Positions 33,381 through 46,000 of a stretch of 64,000 nt of DNA are shown one piece after another (position 1 is the stretch's first letter; every line of letters begins with the position of its first letter). The DNA lies in assembly GCA_029706075.1 (NCBI GenBank), contig JAINUG010000212.1, positions 931,011 to 995,010 of the forward strand, given 5' to 3'. The stretch is from Aldrovandia affinis (Eukaryota; Chordata; Actinopteri; Notacanthiformes; Halosauridae). The position numbers and the translations under genes are program-made. Below the pieces are notes generated by a model that searched no databases, had not been told where the DNA came from, and saw nothing but the letters and a program-made list of their open reading frames with translations.

Positions 33381-34024
33381 AGCGTGTGTTCAACCAAGGA
33401 GTCAAGGTAGTGACGGATGAGAAACAGATGTCACCAGAGTGAGTTTATTTAAAGGGGTTCGAGACATGGTGATACCAGCTTCACCCCACAGCTATACAGG
33501 TATAGTCTTATTTGCTAATAATTTACTAATGAATGATTTACTTTGCGGTCAAACAGTCAAATGGTAGTGGGCCTAACAGAGTTTTTTTTCTACATTTTAT
33601 CCAACATGTGTCAGAACCATGAGCCCACGCATCCACAAAGTAGATTTACCACACAAAACATTCCATACTACACAAAACACATCATTTTAAGGACGCTTAA
33701 GGAAGACGCTAGCAGAATATGGGAATACCCACATAAAGAGGAGCAACAACAGAGAGATGGAGACAAGAGGCCAACTGCCCCCACCCCCCTCAGCAACCCA
33801 AACCTCAGATCATGAGCTGGATGCAGCTGCTACACTGCAAGTGCAGCAAATCTGATCTTAGATCAGTAGTGGTCCAGACCGGTCCTGGTCGTCAGCCCTG
33901 AGGGTGTAATTGGGAGAAAAACTGGAGAAAAAAACCTGAAATGAATAATAAAAAAAATATATATATATCAGCAGTGGAGATGTATCTGAGTGGGGCAGGA
34001 ACACTCGGGCCCCAGAGAAACACA
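33381..34024. other. Likely ncaph2 3' UTR and flank
   Basis: Directly downstream of the ncaph2 stop on the minus strand. An AATAAA occurs on the minus strand near 33446-33451. The left part, about 33830-33930, resembles a fish dispersed repeat ('tctgatcttagatcagtag'). No other gene is seen. Confidence 0.35.
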
Positions 34025-37000
34025 TCAGTGGGCGTCGGTGACGGAGGGAGCGCTGTAGGTCTTGAAGCGCTCGTGGGCTTTGAGTTTGCTGAGCAGGGTC
34101 ATCTCCATGGTGTCGATCGCCTCCTCCAGCCCGTCCCGCTGGTGGATCTCCACCGTGGAGTCATTGGCCTGGAGGACAAACAGAGACACGGAGTCAAAAC
34201 CCGGCTTAGAGTGATGCGCTGAAGACGGTGGGTGTGCACGCAGGCGCGTTAGCGCATGCATACACGTGTGTTTGTGTGTGAGCGTTAGAGTGAGAGGGCG
34301 TACACACGTGTGTTCGTGCGTGAGTGAGGGCGTACACACGTGCGCGTGTGTGGGTATTAGGCTACGTTTACAGTCTGATAAAAGTGACCCAATTCAGATT
34401 TTTTGGGTGTGTTAGACTGAGTGAGAGGTGTACGCACGTGTGTGTGGGGGTATTACAAACGTGTGTGTGTGTGTGTGTGTGTAAGGGGGGCATTCCACAC
34501 TCACCAGCTGCAGGGACGCCAGCATGTAGCGGCACACCTCGTGGTTCTCCTTCCCCTGGACGATGGAGGCGAAGGTGCGCCTCTCCCCCACATCGCTGAA
34601 GTTGCTCATGATCCTGTCCCCATAGTCGTGGATGTCAAAGGCCGGCTTCTCCTCCTGAGGGGGACAAACTCAACTAAATGAACCCTGCCTGCTTAGTGCT
34701 GCCGCCTGGAGGAAACAGGGCCGTGATCTCCCCGTCTGCAAGATCAACTGTGACCGTAAACGGCCGAGATCACGAGCTGTCCTGTCGCTCAAGGACCAAG
34801 AGTTTTGTAAACGCCGTTGCTGCGTCGTTGTCGCGGTTACAGCACCTGTGCAGTGAGGTGGGGCCCGATCATCTCCTCCCAGTCCTTCATGGCGCGCGAC
34901 AGCACCGTCTCCTGCGCGTACTTCTCCGAGTTCACCAGGAACAGCTCCTGAAGAAGAGGAACATCAACAAGATTCAAGATTCAAGATTCAAGATTTTTAT
35001 TTGTCACATACACACACGGGGTGTGCAGTGAAATGGAAAGTGACAATGCTCAACGAAAAAAGTGCAAAAGTACACAGTATTTACAGTAAAAAGACAATAG
35101 AATTATTACAAAAATTTAAGCAATACAATATATATAATTATTACAATAAGTACAGAAAGAGCTCTTATATAAAAAAACAACAACACAATATATACATTAA
35201 GAGCACTTGGAAATGGAGGAAATTATGTGTGGTCATTACGTGTGTGTGTGTGTGTGGGTGTGCATAAGAGGGGCAGTGTGTGTGTCTTGGTGGGGGCCCT
35301 GGTGAGGTCAGAGTTCACAGTCCTGATGGCCTGAGGAAAGAAACTCCGTCTCAGTCTCTCTGTTTTGGCAGCGTGACTACGGAGGCGCTTGCCTGACCGC
35401 AGCAGCTGAAACAGTCCGTTGTTGGGGTGGTGAGGATCCTTCATGATCCTGCGGACTCTGGTTCTGCACCTCCTGGTGTATAAGTCCTGCAGGGTGGGGA
35501 GTGTAGTTCCAGTAGTGCGTTCAGCCGAACGCACTACTCTCTGCAGAGCCTTCCTGTCCTGAGCAGAGCTGTTGCCAAACCAGGCGGTGATGCTTCCGGT
35601 CAGGATGCTCTCTACAGCTCCAGAGTAGAAGGACTGAAGGATCCTCCGGGAGACTTTAAATTTCCTCAGCTGCCTGAGGTGGTAAAGGCGCTGCCTCGCC
35701 TTTCTCACCAGAGTGTCAGTGTGTGCTGTCCATGTGAGGTCATCGGTGATGTGGACCCCCAGGTATTTATACCTGCTCACCCTCTCCACAGTGGTCCCAT
35801 TAATCCCCAATGGTGAGTACGTCCTCTGTTGTTGTGTCCTCCTAAAGTCCACAATCAGCTCCTTAGTTTTGGTGACATTCAGGAGGAGGCTGTTGTCTTG
35901 GCACCAGAGTGACAGATCAGCAACTTCCTCCAGGTAGGCCTTCTCGTCGTTGTTGGAGATCAGGCCCACCACCACTGTGTCATCCGCAAACTTAATGATG
36001 GAGTTGGAGCTGGACCTGGCCACACAGTCATGTGTGTACAGGGAGTACAGTAGGGGCTGAGGACGCAACCCTGGGGATCCTGTGTTCAGGGTGAGGGGGT
36101 TGGAGGTGTGTCTGCCCACCCTGACCACCTGGGGCCTGGCGGTCAGGAAGTCCAGGATCCAGGCACACAGGGGGCGTTCAGTCCCAGCTCAATCAACTTG
36201 CCAGCCAGTCTGGTGGGGACTATGGTGTTGAAAGCTGAACTATAATCAATGAACAGCAGTCTCACGTAGCCCCCCTTCCGGCTGTCCAGATGAGAGAGTG
36301 TGGTGTGCAGTACCTGGGAGACAGCATCATCCGTGGATCTGTTTGGACGATAAGCAAACTGCAGCGGGTCCATGGAGCAAGGGAGGAAGGCGCAGATGTA
36401 GTCCTTAATCAGCCTCTCAAAGCATTTCATGACCACCGAGGTGAGGGCCACCGGTCGATAGTCATTCAGGCATGCTGGAGAAGCATTCTTGGGCACAGGG
36501 ACAATAGTGGATCTCTTGAAGCAGGCGGGGACCACAGACTCAGCCAGGGAGATGTTGAATATAGTGGTGAACACTGGAGCTAGCTGGTTAGCACAGGTCT
36601 TCAGTACTCGCCGAGATATGCCATCTGGACCAGCAGCTTTCCTGGTGTTCACCCTCGTTAGAGCCCTCCTCACACTGTGCTCGGTCACCGAGAGCGTGTG
36701 TACGTCCCCAGCGGTAGAACTCACTTCGGCTATGCTAGCAGTGTTGTTTTTAGCCGGCGAGCTAGCGCTGTTGTTGCTAGCCTCAAACCGTGCATAAAAT
36801 GAGTTCAGGTCGTCCGCTAGGGATGCGTCGGCACTCACCATTGCGGGGGGTCTGCCCTGGTAGTCTGTTATAGTCCGTAGCCCCTGCCATAGGCGTCTGG
36901 TGTCGCGCTGCTCCATCTGCGACTCCACTCTGTCTCTGTACCTCCTCTTAGCCTCCTTCACCGCCCTTCTCAGTCCATAAGACGCTGCCTTGTGCTCGTC

Positions 37001-40000
37001 CATGTTGCCGGATACAAGACCGGAGTTATAGGCAGCAGTGCGGGCATTCAAAGCGTCGCGGATGGATTTATCAACCCACGGTTTTGGTTAGGAAAATACC
37101 TAACTTTTACCGTGGGGACAATGATATCCACTAGCGTTGCTATGAAGCTCGTTACTACTTCCGTAAACTCGCTGACGTCCCTGGAACTGGATTGGAACAT
37201 GTCCCAGTCGACGTCACACAGAGCGTCCTGTAGCTCAGCCTCTGAATGGTCAGACCACCGCTTTCGTCCCTCGTCACTACCGCTTCCCGTGCTATCCTCT
37301 GTTTATACTCCGGCAGCAGGAAAATGGCGGCATGGTCTGATTTGCCGAACGGAGGTAGAGAGACAGCCTTAGCCTCTCTCTTGAACGGCGTATAGCAGTG
37401 GTCCAACGTTCTTTCCCCTCTGGTAGCACACGTAATGTGCTGGTGAAAGTTCGGCATAACTTTCTTTAGGTTCGCCCTATTAAAGTCCCCAGCCACCACC
37501 ATAGCCGCGTCGGGATGCTTGTTCTGATGCCGACATAACACGTCCTGTAGGTCCGACAGTGCTACGCCGGTATCCGCATCTGGTGGTATGTAGACGGCTG
37601 TGGTGATGACCGAGCCGAACTCCCGGGGAAGGTAGAATGGACGGCATGAGATCGTCAGATGTTCCAGGTTCGGCGAGCAGGAACGAGAAAGAGTCTCGAC
37701 ATCAACCACAAGAGAGACCAGGGCTGGGCAAAGAGGGCCATACCCCTTTCTGGAGTTCATGCCAACTTCTGCTCTTAACCATTTCATTAGCCCAATCATT
37801 TAGCCAAGTTTTCTGTTAAGCTCATGAATGACAGCTGAAGACTGTTCTTGTGTCCCTGTATGAAATGTTTACTGTAATATAATCTGAGTGAACCAGCATT
37901 AATGTGTACAGCTAATTCGTTAATTGAGCCAGGTTGTAATTGGTAGAAACAAAAGCCTGCACACACAGCAGCCCTCCAGGCCATCCAGGACCGGCAAAAT
38001 TGCCCACCCGAGATAGACCATGCAGCAAGATGCACATACACATGCAGTTCTTAAGATATTGGTCCAAAGTTGTTATTCAAAGTGCTTATAGACTGCTATT
38101 ATATATTTAATTTCAGGTCTCAGCAGCCAGGGAGAGAAGTGGGAGCCCCAGCCTCTAGCATTGCTGCAATGCTTTCAGCAGCAGTCATAACACATGCAGT
38201 TCTTAAGATATTGGTCCAAAGTTGTTATTCAAAGTGCTTATAGACTGCCATTATATATTTAATTTAAGGTCTCAGCAGCCAGGGATGTCAATAAACATGT
38301 AATATCAAATATTAGATGCCCCAGCCAGTTCTAAGCAGTAATGTGCCTTTTGGCTAGCATAATCAGTTAGCAGTCCATCCAGCAGAATTGACCAGCAGTC
38401 ATAGTGGTATGTTGATGTACCATCTATTTATGCCATGAATATATGCTGTGATTATCAAAGTCACAAATATTTAAATGTGTTCTGTGAAGCATTTAATTCA
38501 AGTTCACTCACAAAAAAAAAATTCTACTGCACGGATCTTTTTTTAAATCATTTGAAACAAACACATGCAAATTTTCCCCTTTGGACTTCCTGCTGTAACA
38601 AACTACCATTCAGTGAAGGCCAAAGGCCTAGCTACAACGCTGCCTCAACCTCAGTGCCATCGCCCAGAAACGCCATGACAACGCTGAGACGGAACCTACC
38701 ACGCTCCTCTTCACCAGGTCCTCGTACGTCATCCTGTCAGTCTGAGAGGCTGAAACCACACAAACACACAAGTCTGAAACAACACAAACACACAAGTCTG
38801 AAACACAGACACACAAGTCTGAAACAACACAAACACACAAGGCTGAAACCACACAAACACACAAGTCTGAAACAACACTTAGAGACCCTGGGCTGTCTGG
38901 AGTCATACAGAACCAGAATCAGGGGAGATTAAGAGTTATCACAACGGCCAGCTGATTTACACCAGGAATACTCACAGACTTCTGTCCACGTAATGACTTC
39001 AATGACACGGCTGACACGACCCCCCTATTCATTATTAAATGACATTTTTTGGACTTCCCGTTTTTTTGGTCATCCCTAAGATTGTACTGGATGAAAAGAG
39101 AAATGAATCTCTGGACGCATCACCGGTAATAAACTGGTCCTGATCTTCTGCAATCTGCGCAGGGACCTCGTCGGCGAAGTTGTCAAGGTTGGAGAAATCG
39201 TCACCTGAGGATGAAGCGTGCAGAAATCACAATTTAAATATTCAGCCCCTGCCTCCATTTACTGTTCAGCTTTACAGCACTTTCAGCATAGGCCAGGGGT
39301 GGGCAAGGAGGGCTGTATCGCTTTCTGCATTTCACAGACTTCTGCTCTTAGTTATTCAATTAATTGTGTAAACTGACATTTTTGCTACATTTATTGGTAA
39401 GCTCATGAAGCTCATGTTAGTGTGTCCCTATATGAAACCTTTTACTGTGGGCTAATCCAGTGTTTCTCAATCCATTCCTACAGGGCACACTGCCCTGCCA
39501 TGTTTTCATTCCAACCACCACTTAATCATGCTCAAGTGATCATTAACAGACGACCAATGCAGATGATAGGTTGGGAGCGGTGGTTGGAATGAAAACATGC
39601 AGCGCAGTGTGCCCTGTAGGAATGGATTGAGAAGCACTGGGCTACACTCCTGCCCCATTCCTCACAGCTCCCCAGGTATCCAGAGTCCAGCGCTCACCTC
39701 CTACACTCCTGCCCCATCCCTCACAGCTCCCCAGGTATCCAGAGTCCAGCTCACCTCCTACACTCCTGCCCCATCCCTCACAGCTCCCCAGGTATCCGAG
39801 TACAGCGCTCACCTCCTACACTCCTGCCCCATCCCTCACAGCTCCCCAGGTATCCAGAGTCCAGCGCTCACCTCCTACACTCCTGCCCCATCCCTCACAG
39901 CTCCCCAGGATCCTGTACAGCGCTCACCTCACTCCTGCCCCATCCCTCACAGCTCCCCAGGCATCCAGAGTCCGCGCTCACCTCCTACACTCCTGCCCCA

Positions 40001-43000
40001 TCCCTCACAGCTCCCCAGGTATCCAGAGTCCGCGCTCACCTCCTACACTCCTGCCCCATCCCTCACAGCTCCCCAGGTATCCAGAGTCCAGTGCCCCATC
40101 CCTCTGGGTATCCAGAGTCCAGGCTCACCTCCTACACTCCTGCCCCATCCCTCACAGCTCCCCAGGTATCCAGAGCCAGCGCTCATCCCTGCCCCATCCC
40201 TCACAGTGGATCTTCCCCAGGTTCCAGACACGTGATCCTGAGCTCCGCTCTCGCTCACGTGACTCCGATCTCTGCTCCCGTCCCGCAGACAGGGTCTCCA
40301 GCCAATCCCTGGTGGATCTTCTTCCGACACTTCAGCCGCTCTCTCACGTGACTCCAGTACAGGGTCTCCAGATCTGCGAGGCACACGATCCAGCACGATG
40401 CCATCGAAAGGGAAAGTCGATGTGGAACCGGTCAATCGAGGTCAAATCCAGGGGCAAGACGAAAAGTGCACGAAACAAACTATATAGCATCTGGTTATAG
40501 GAATTCTCGCTCCAAAGTGTAGTAAAAAGGTCTGTAGTTACCTGCAAACGTCGGTCCCTTCTTGGTCTTTCGGCTGGGCCTTTCAGACACTACAGGCAGA
40601 GGAACTCAAGTCAGGTCAAATCAGGTCAAGTCTAGTCACAATTACATATATACAGATCAGAGACCTACATCTAGAGAAATGGAGTGACCGTTTCTTCAAA
40701 GAGAATCTTTCACGATCCTCCAGATCCTTCATTCTGTGCTTGTGGACCGTCCTCAATTTGTCAATTCAAACCACAACCAGACGGAGATGGCCATTGCAAT
40801 ACAGTAATTTTGTGGTCAGTTGACCATTTCTTGGTTGATTTTGAAGTATGCTTGGGATCACTGTCTTACTGAAAGATAGAAACAAACCCACCGCTGATGT
40901 GCATGGCCAAAAAGCCAATTTTGGTCTCATCATACCCATTTAGAATCGGAGTTCCAATTTCCAATTCCAAAGCAATTCCAGACGTTTATTTTTGTTGATT
41001 GGCCTCCTTTTTTCTGGCAACCCTTCCAAAAAGCCTTTCGGCATGGAAGTGGCGTGTGATGGTAGATCTGAAGAGACTGTGTCCCCAAGATGACCAACCA
41101 AGGTCTGTAGCCAACTGCGGCCCTAGGATTTTTCTTTGCCTCCCAAACCACCTGCCTCACTATGTGTGGTGGCAAGATGCACTCTACCAGGCAGGTTTTC
41201 CACTGGTCCAGTGATTTTAAACTTAATTATTGACCCAATATTGGAAAGTGGGATACACCTGGGTTTTTATTTATTTGTTTGTAACCATCTTCTTGGCTGG
41301 ACTTGTGTTGGTCAACAACCCTTTGTCTCATTTAGTTTCTTTGCCTTTCCCCATGGTGATGGATGTAAAATGTGCCCCATTTTTATTCCACAGTGAAAAA
41401 GGAAACCATGGGAGACCACAGTAGAGTTCCCCAAGATTGAGATGAACTTAAACAAGTTCACATTTACTTTTGGAGACAATGTTTTTTATATACATTTAAT
41501 ATTTTTTTAATCATATATTTTTCTCTGAGCAGTTGTATTCGTATTAAAGAACGATTCACCAATTTTCTGAGCATACAATATAGCTCATTAACTGCACTGC
41601 TTATTTTAAACAGCCTTCTTTGCTCATCTTTATCAACGGTGTGAATTTGAGGGTACTGACTGTACATGCTGCATCCAAACTCCTCACTGGCGGGAAAAAC
41701 AAACCCAGTTGGTCAAAATGCTTTACAGCAGGGTTCCTCAAATCTCGCCCACGAATCCAAATTCGGTCCTGGTTTTACTTTCTCTCAGGTAGTTAATTGA
41801 CCATTTCAGGAGTGGCCAGAGTGGGGGGGAGCAGCTGTGCTCAGCCCACGAGGACCAGGATTTGAGGAACACCGAGTGCAAGTGTTGCAGTTCAGGGATG
41901 TATAGGCATCATGTGCAATGCAAAATGCTACCAAACACATAACAGCAAACTGCACTCGTGATAAAGTCCTCTCCGAGTTCTCACGTGTACTCACAGGTCC
42001 CAGTGAGCCAGCTCATGAACTCCGGCAGTTTGTTGCTGCCGCCTCTTTTCCTCTTGTTCCCTGGCACTTCCTGGACATTCGGTGGGATGGTAAAGTGCTT
42101 CCCTGAAGGGCGAACCACACACATTACATACCCGGGAAGTGAAATATAGAAAATTAGTCAACGTATAAACTATTTGTATTAAAACGAGAAACATTTTAAT
42201 TCAAATCCATATGAATACAAGTACTTGCATGTTGCGGTGGACAGACCACAAATTATATAGTTAATGCGGTTCAGAAAAACACCATTGCATTTAGCGAATT
42301 TAGCAAAAGGATGCGATTACTCAAACTAAAATAGAGGTACACCCCCAATACAAGGCTGAATCATTATGATGTTCCGCTGGAGAGAAATCATAATTGCACA
42401 CATATTTTTAAATTAATTAACAGAGCACACACTTCATATCATATGGTGCACAAACTAGTACAAATATCTTGTCAACAGTTATAGCATATCGCATTTGCAC
42501 CTAGCTAGTACATCTACTCTACAATCCATTTATATGCAGTAGAACTGCCATCCTGTCAAAGTAAAATACATGAAAGCAAGGAAACCCTTAGTGCTCATCA
42601 CCTGGTTTCAGAGGTCTGTCCTCAGAGGTGGAGAAGGGGTCGTGACACTTCCAGGGATCGGGGTTTTCCTGCATGGGCACAGCGATGGAGGGTGCAGCGA
42701 TCAACGAGACATGCAAGCCCCAAGCCACAGCAGATAACCACAAGCCCTCACAAGTGACTGTAGAGGCCTCTACATGCTTATACCGTGTCGAACAAATGAT
42801 GCTAGCTATCTATACCGTTAGCTACTAGCGCAATGTTCTGTGACCTATGAACTATGACAATGACAGCTCCGCCTCAATTCGCTAAGCAACCAATCAATGA
42901 TGCGCAACATCTACGTGAACGGTTGTGCTGTGGTCGCAGGTTTGATTTTTGTGCTAGGTGCGCGACAGCCTCTGAAACCCCCTCTGCGTGGGTCGCAAAG

Positions 43001-46000
43001 GTTGCGTTGATGTTGCAGAGCCCTGGTTGTGCTGCTGTCGCGTTGTTGTCCTTCGAGCATGTAGAGGCCTTATGGTCATGGGGAGCCAAATTAGGGTGGT
43101 TTCTTTACTTCAAAGAGTAAGAATAGTGCCCTCTTCTGCTCCAATGCAGGCTTCACGGCAGGCCTCTCTCTGAGCATTCGCCTGTCACTGCGACCCTGCG
43201 GGGAGAACGGACACACATCAGTACACACACATACCCCGAATATAAAAAGAGACAAACCACTTCTGACAGACATGCATGCCTAGGTTAGGGAGAAACAAGA
43301 CAGCTGCTTGCAGGGCAGTACATGCTGCCTGTGGCTTGGGGATTTCTATCTGGAATGCAGAGGGAGGCGTGTGAACCTGGTGCCTGTCGATGTGTGTGTC
43401 GGGCGAGTGGTCCACCTCCATGCCGTCACCCTCCTCCTGCAGAGGCAGGAAGGCCTCCAACACATCTGCACCTCCAGCGTCACCATCCACACCATCCACA
43501 CTGACCCCCTCGTCTGGACAAAGAGCACAAACGGTCCAATCAACAGGACACTCGAGGGTCAGCAGGTCTGTGATATTATCAGCATATTTTCAATTAAAAT
43601 CATAACTTCAGCCAAGTGTGCCATTAAATAACATTTGATATTCTGATCGACGGTCCAAAAGATACTTTAGTGACCGACTGACTGAATGAATGACTGAATG
43701 AATGAATGATAAATTAATAAACTCCTTACAAGGGACTTCAGACAGGTTCAGTGGAGGCAAGGGGGCATTGTGGGCACCAGTGTCCTCAGGGATGATGTTG
43801 GGGTCTCCAACTAACACCAGAGAGAGAAATGGTAAGACTGGCGTTCCCATATCCAGTGTCTCAGGACCGAATTCATGCAGGTGATTTGAATGTGCAGGGC
43901 GGAACGGATCTTTACCGAAGTTATTTTGTACATATGAATGCATGTTGTGTGAAAACTCAAAAGGAGTGGAAGCCATATACAGCCGGATGCTCCCGTTGGC
44001 ATGGGGGGTGAAGTTATTCATCCGGAAATCCGCACAGCTAGCCAGGACCTCCCCTTTATGGCTGGGGTAAACACACAGGTATGCGCTCGTGAAAATACAG
44101 ATTATTCAACCTGATCAATCCTTTACATTACATTACATTATAGGCATTTAGCAGACGCTCTTATCCAGAGCGATTTACAGTTTACATTTCTTTACATACA
44201 ATCCATTTATACAGCTGGATATTTTACTGAAGCAATTCAGGTTAAGTACCTTTAGCTCAAGGGTACAACGGCAGTGTCCCACCTGGGGATTGAACCTGCA
44301 ACCTTAACGTTACAAGCCCAGTTCCCTAACCATTATACCACACTGCCTGCCAATCCTTTGATTACAAATACAGACCACTGTTCTGGTCTGAGTGTACTTG
44401 CTTCACACAGGGCGGGGACTCTGCATACCTGCGAGCGCGCTTCAGGCAGGGGGATTGCACATATCGGAGTGCGCTTGTTTTAGATGGAGGGATATCACAC
44501 AGTCAATTCTCTATGGTTCTCTGTGGCTCAGTTGGTAGAGCACAGCGTTGGCAGCGCTTAGGTAGGGGTTCAATCCCGACTGGGGCCACATATACTGAAA
44601 ATGTATGCATTCACTACTGTAAGTCGCTTTGGATAAAAGCGTCTGCTAAATGGTGTATATTAATTCCAAAATGTTTGACACCCTTGTTAGCAAAAAAGCG
44701 ATATGAATAAATACAGGTAACGAGCTATATTGTGCGCTCATGAACGGGGAAATGGTATTATTTCACACTAATAAAATTGCTCAGAGAAAGTCTCCAGACT
44801 TGAACCTGATCGAAGATTTGTGGTTTGGATTGAAGAGGGCAGACCAAAGGAAAGATTCTGTACACAGCAATGGTCAAAGATCCTCCCCAATGTGTTCTCC
44901 AATCTCATAAAGCACTACAGAAGACAAATCAGTCACGCCATCCTTGGATGGGGAGGGTGCCCAGACTACTGAAAACAGGGGGGTGAATAATTATGACATC
45001 TTTTTTTGGAAAATAATATATTACTTGTTAATCAAAATCTTGTTCTCTGAGCAATCGAACAATATTGTATCGGTATTGGATATTGTATTGGTATGAAATA
45101 TCGTTTTCCCATTTGTTTGTGCATACAATATAGCTCACTACCGGTTTTGTTTATTTTATACAGCCTTTTTTTGCTTTTTGCTTATCTTTATGGAGATGAA
45201 TCATTTTGGAGTTGACTGCATCTGTGGATGTGATAAAACAGGTTGGCTCTTTTGCTTGGAAGTGCTTTGTGTTGAAAGGGGTTTGGTGAAACCCAGGGAA
45301 CATTCTTGTCTAGGAAACTAGTTCTCTAAGCTTTCAACTGTGGACCAGCTCAATTTAGAAAGGGGGCTGATGCTGTCAAATAGTTTGTTTGACTTGGGGA
45401 GGGATTGTCTTGACACTTACCTGTGCAGGGGGTTCTTCTTTTTCTCCATCTCGTCAACCAGAATCAGAGGCTCAGGGGTGAGGGGTACCATCTCCAAACC
45501 CTGAGGAGCAACAAGCAGGCCCAGGACACGCATATGACACGCAACACACAACAGTAACCCGCGTCTGCATACTGCAATATTAAGTGTGACACCAAGTCCC
45601 TGTAAAAGTCAATCGCATAAAAGATATTTCCAGCTAAAAGCATTTATCAAAGTTTTACTGAAGTTACAGGGACATTAAACAGCCAAATAAGTTACAATAT
45701 TTTGAAAATTATCAAATATATGGAGTAAGTACTGTGGAACATTGTTTCATGAGCAATACTGAATGTAACCAAAATGGAAAATTTAACTGAAAGTTACTCT
45801 TAGGCATTCTGAATTATAAGAGAGAGGAAGAAAACATAGAAACTTACTTTGGCAGTATCATTTCTTATATCTATATTTGGCGTGTTCTTCTCAGTGAAGT
45901 CATCCAACGTGAGAAACTTAAAGCAGAATAAAAAAGGAGGCTTGAGTCAAGTGTGTATTGAGATAACTCACCTTTTCACACCCACTTTATGGCTTGATTA

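Noticed and set aside
34412-34609. Cysteine/valine- and histidine/threonine-rich long frames over GT microsatellites (also 54382-55325)
   Set aside because: They are six-frame readings of (GT)n and GAGTGT repeats, open because the repeat lacks stops, with no promoter or splice context. Only the ncaph2 exon inside the first region is real.
39597-40235. 212-codon proline/serine-rich frame
   Set aside because: It is a translation of the 59-bp minisatellite; the repetition explains the open frame.
44519-44590. Functional tRNA genes at the SINE heads (also 46465, 51363, 4380)
   Set aside because: A- and B-box similarity is present, but cloverleaf stems do not close and each is joined to a SINE body and tail.
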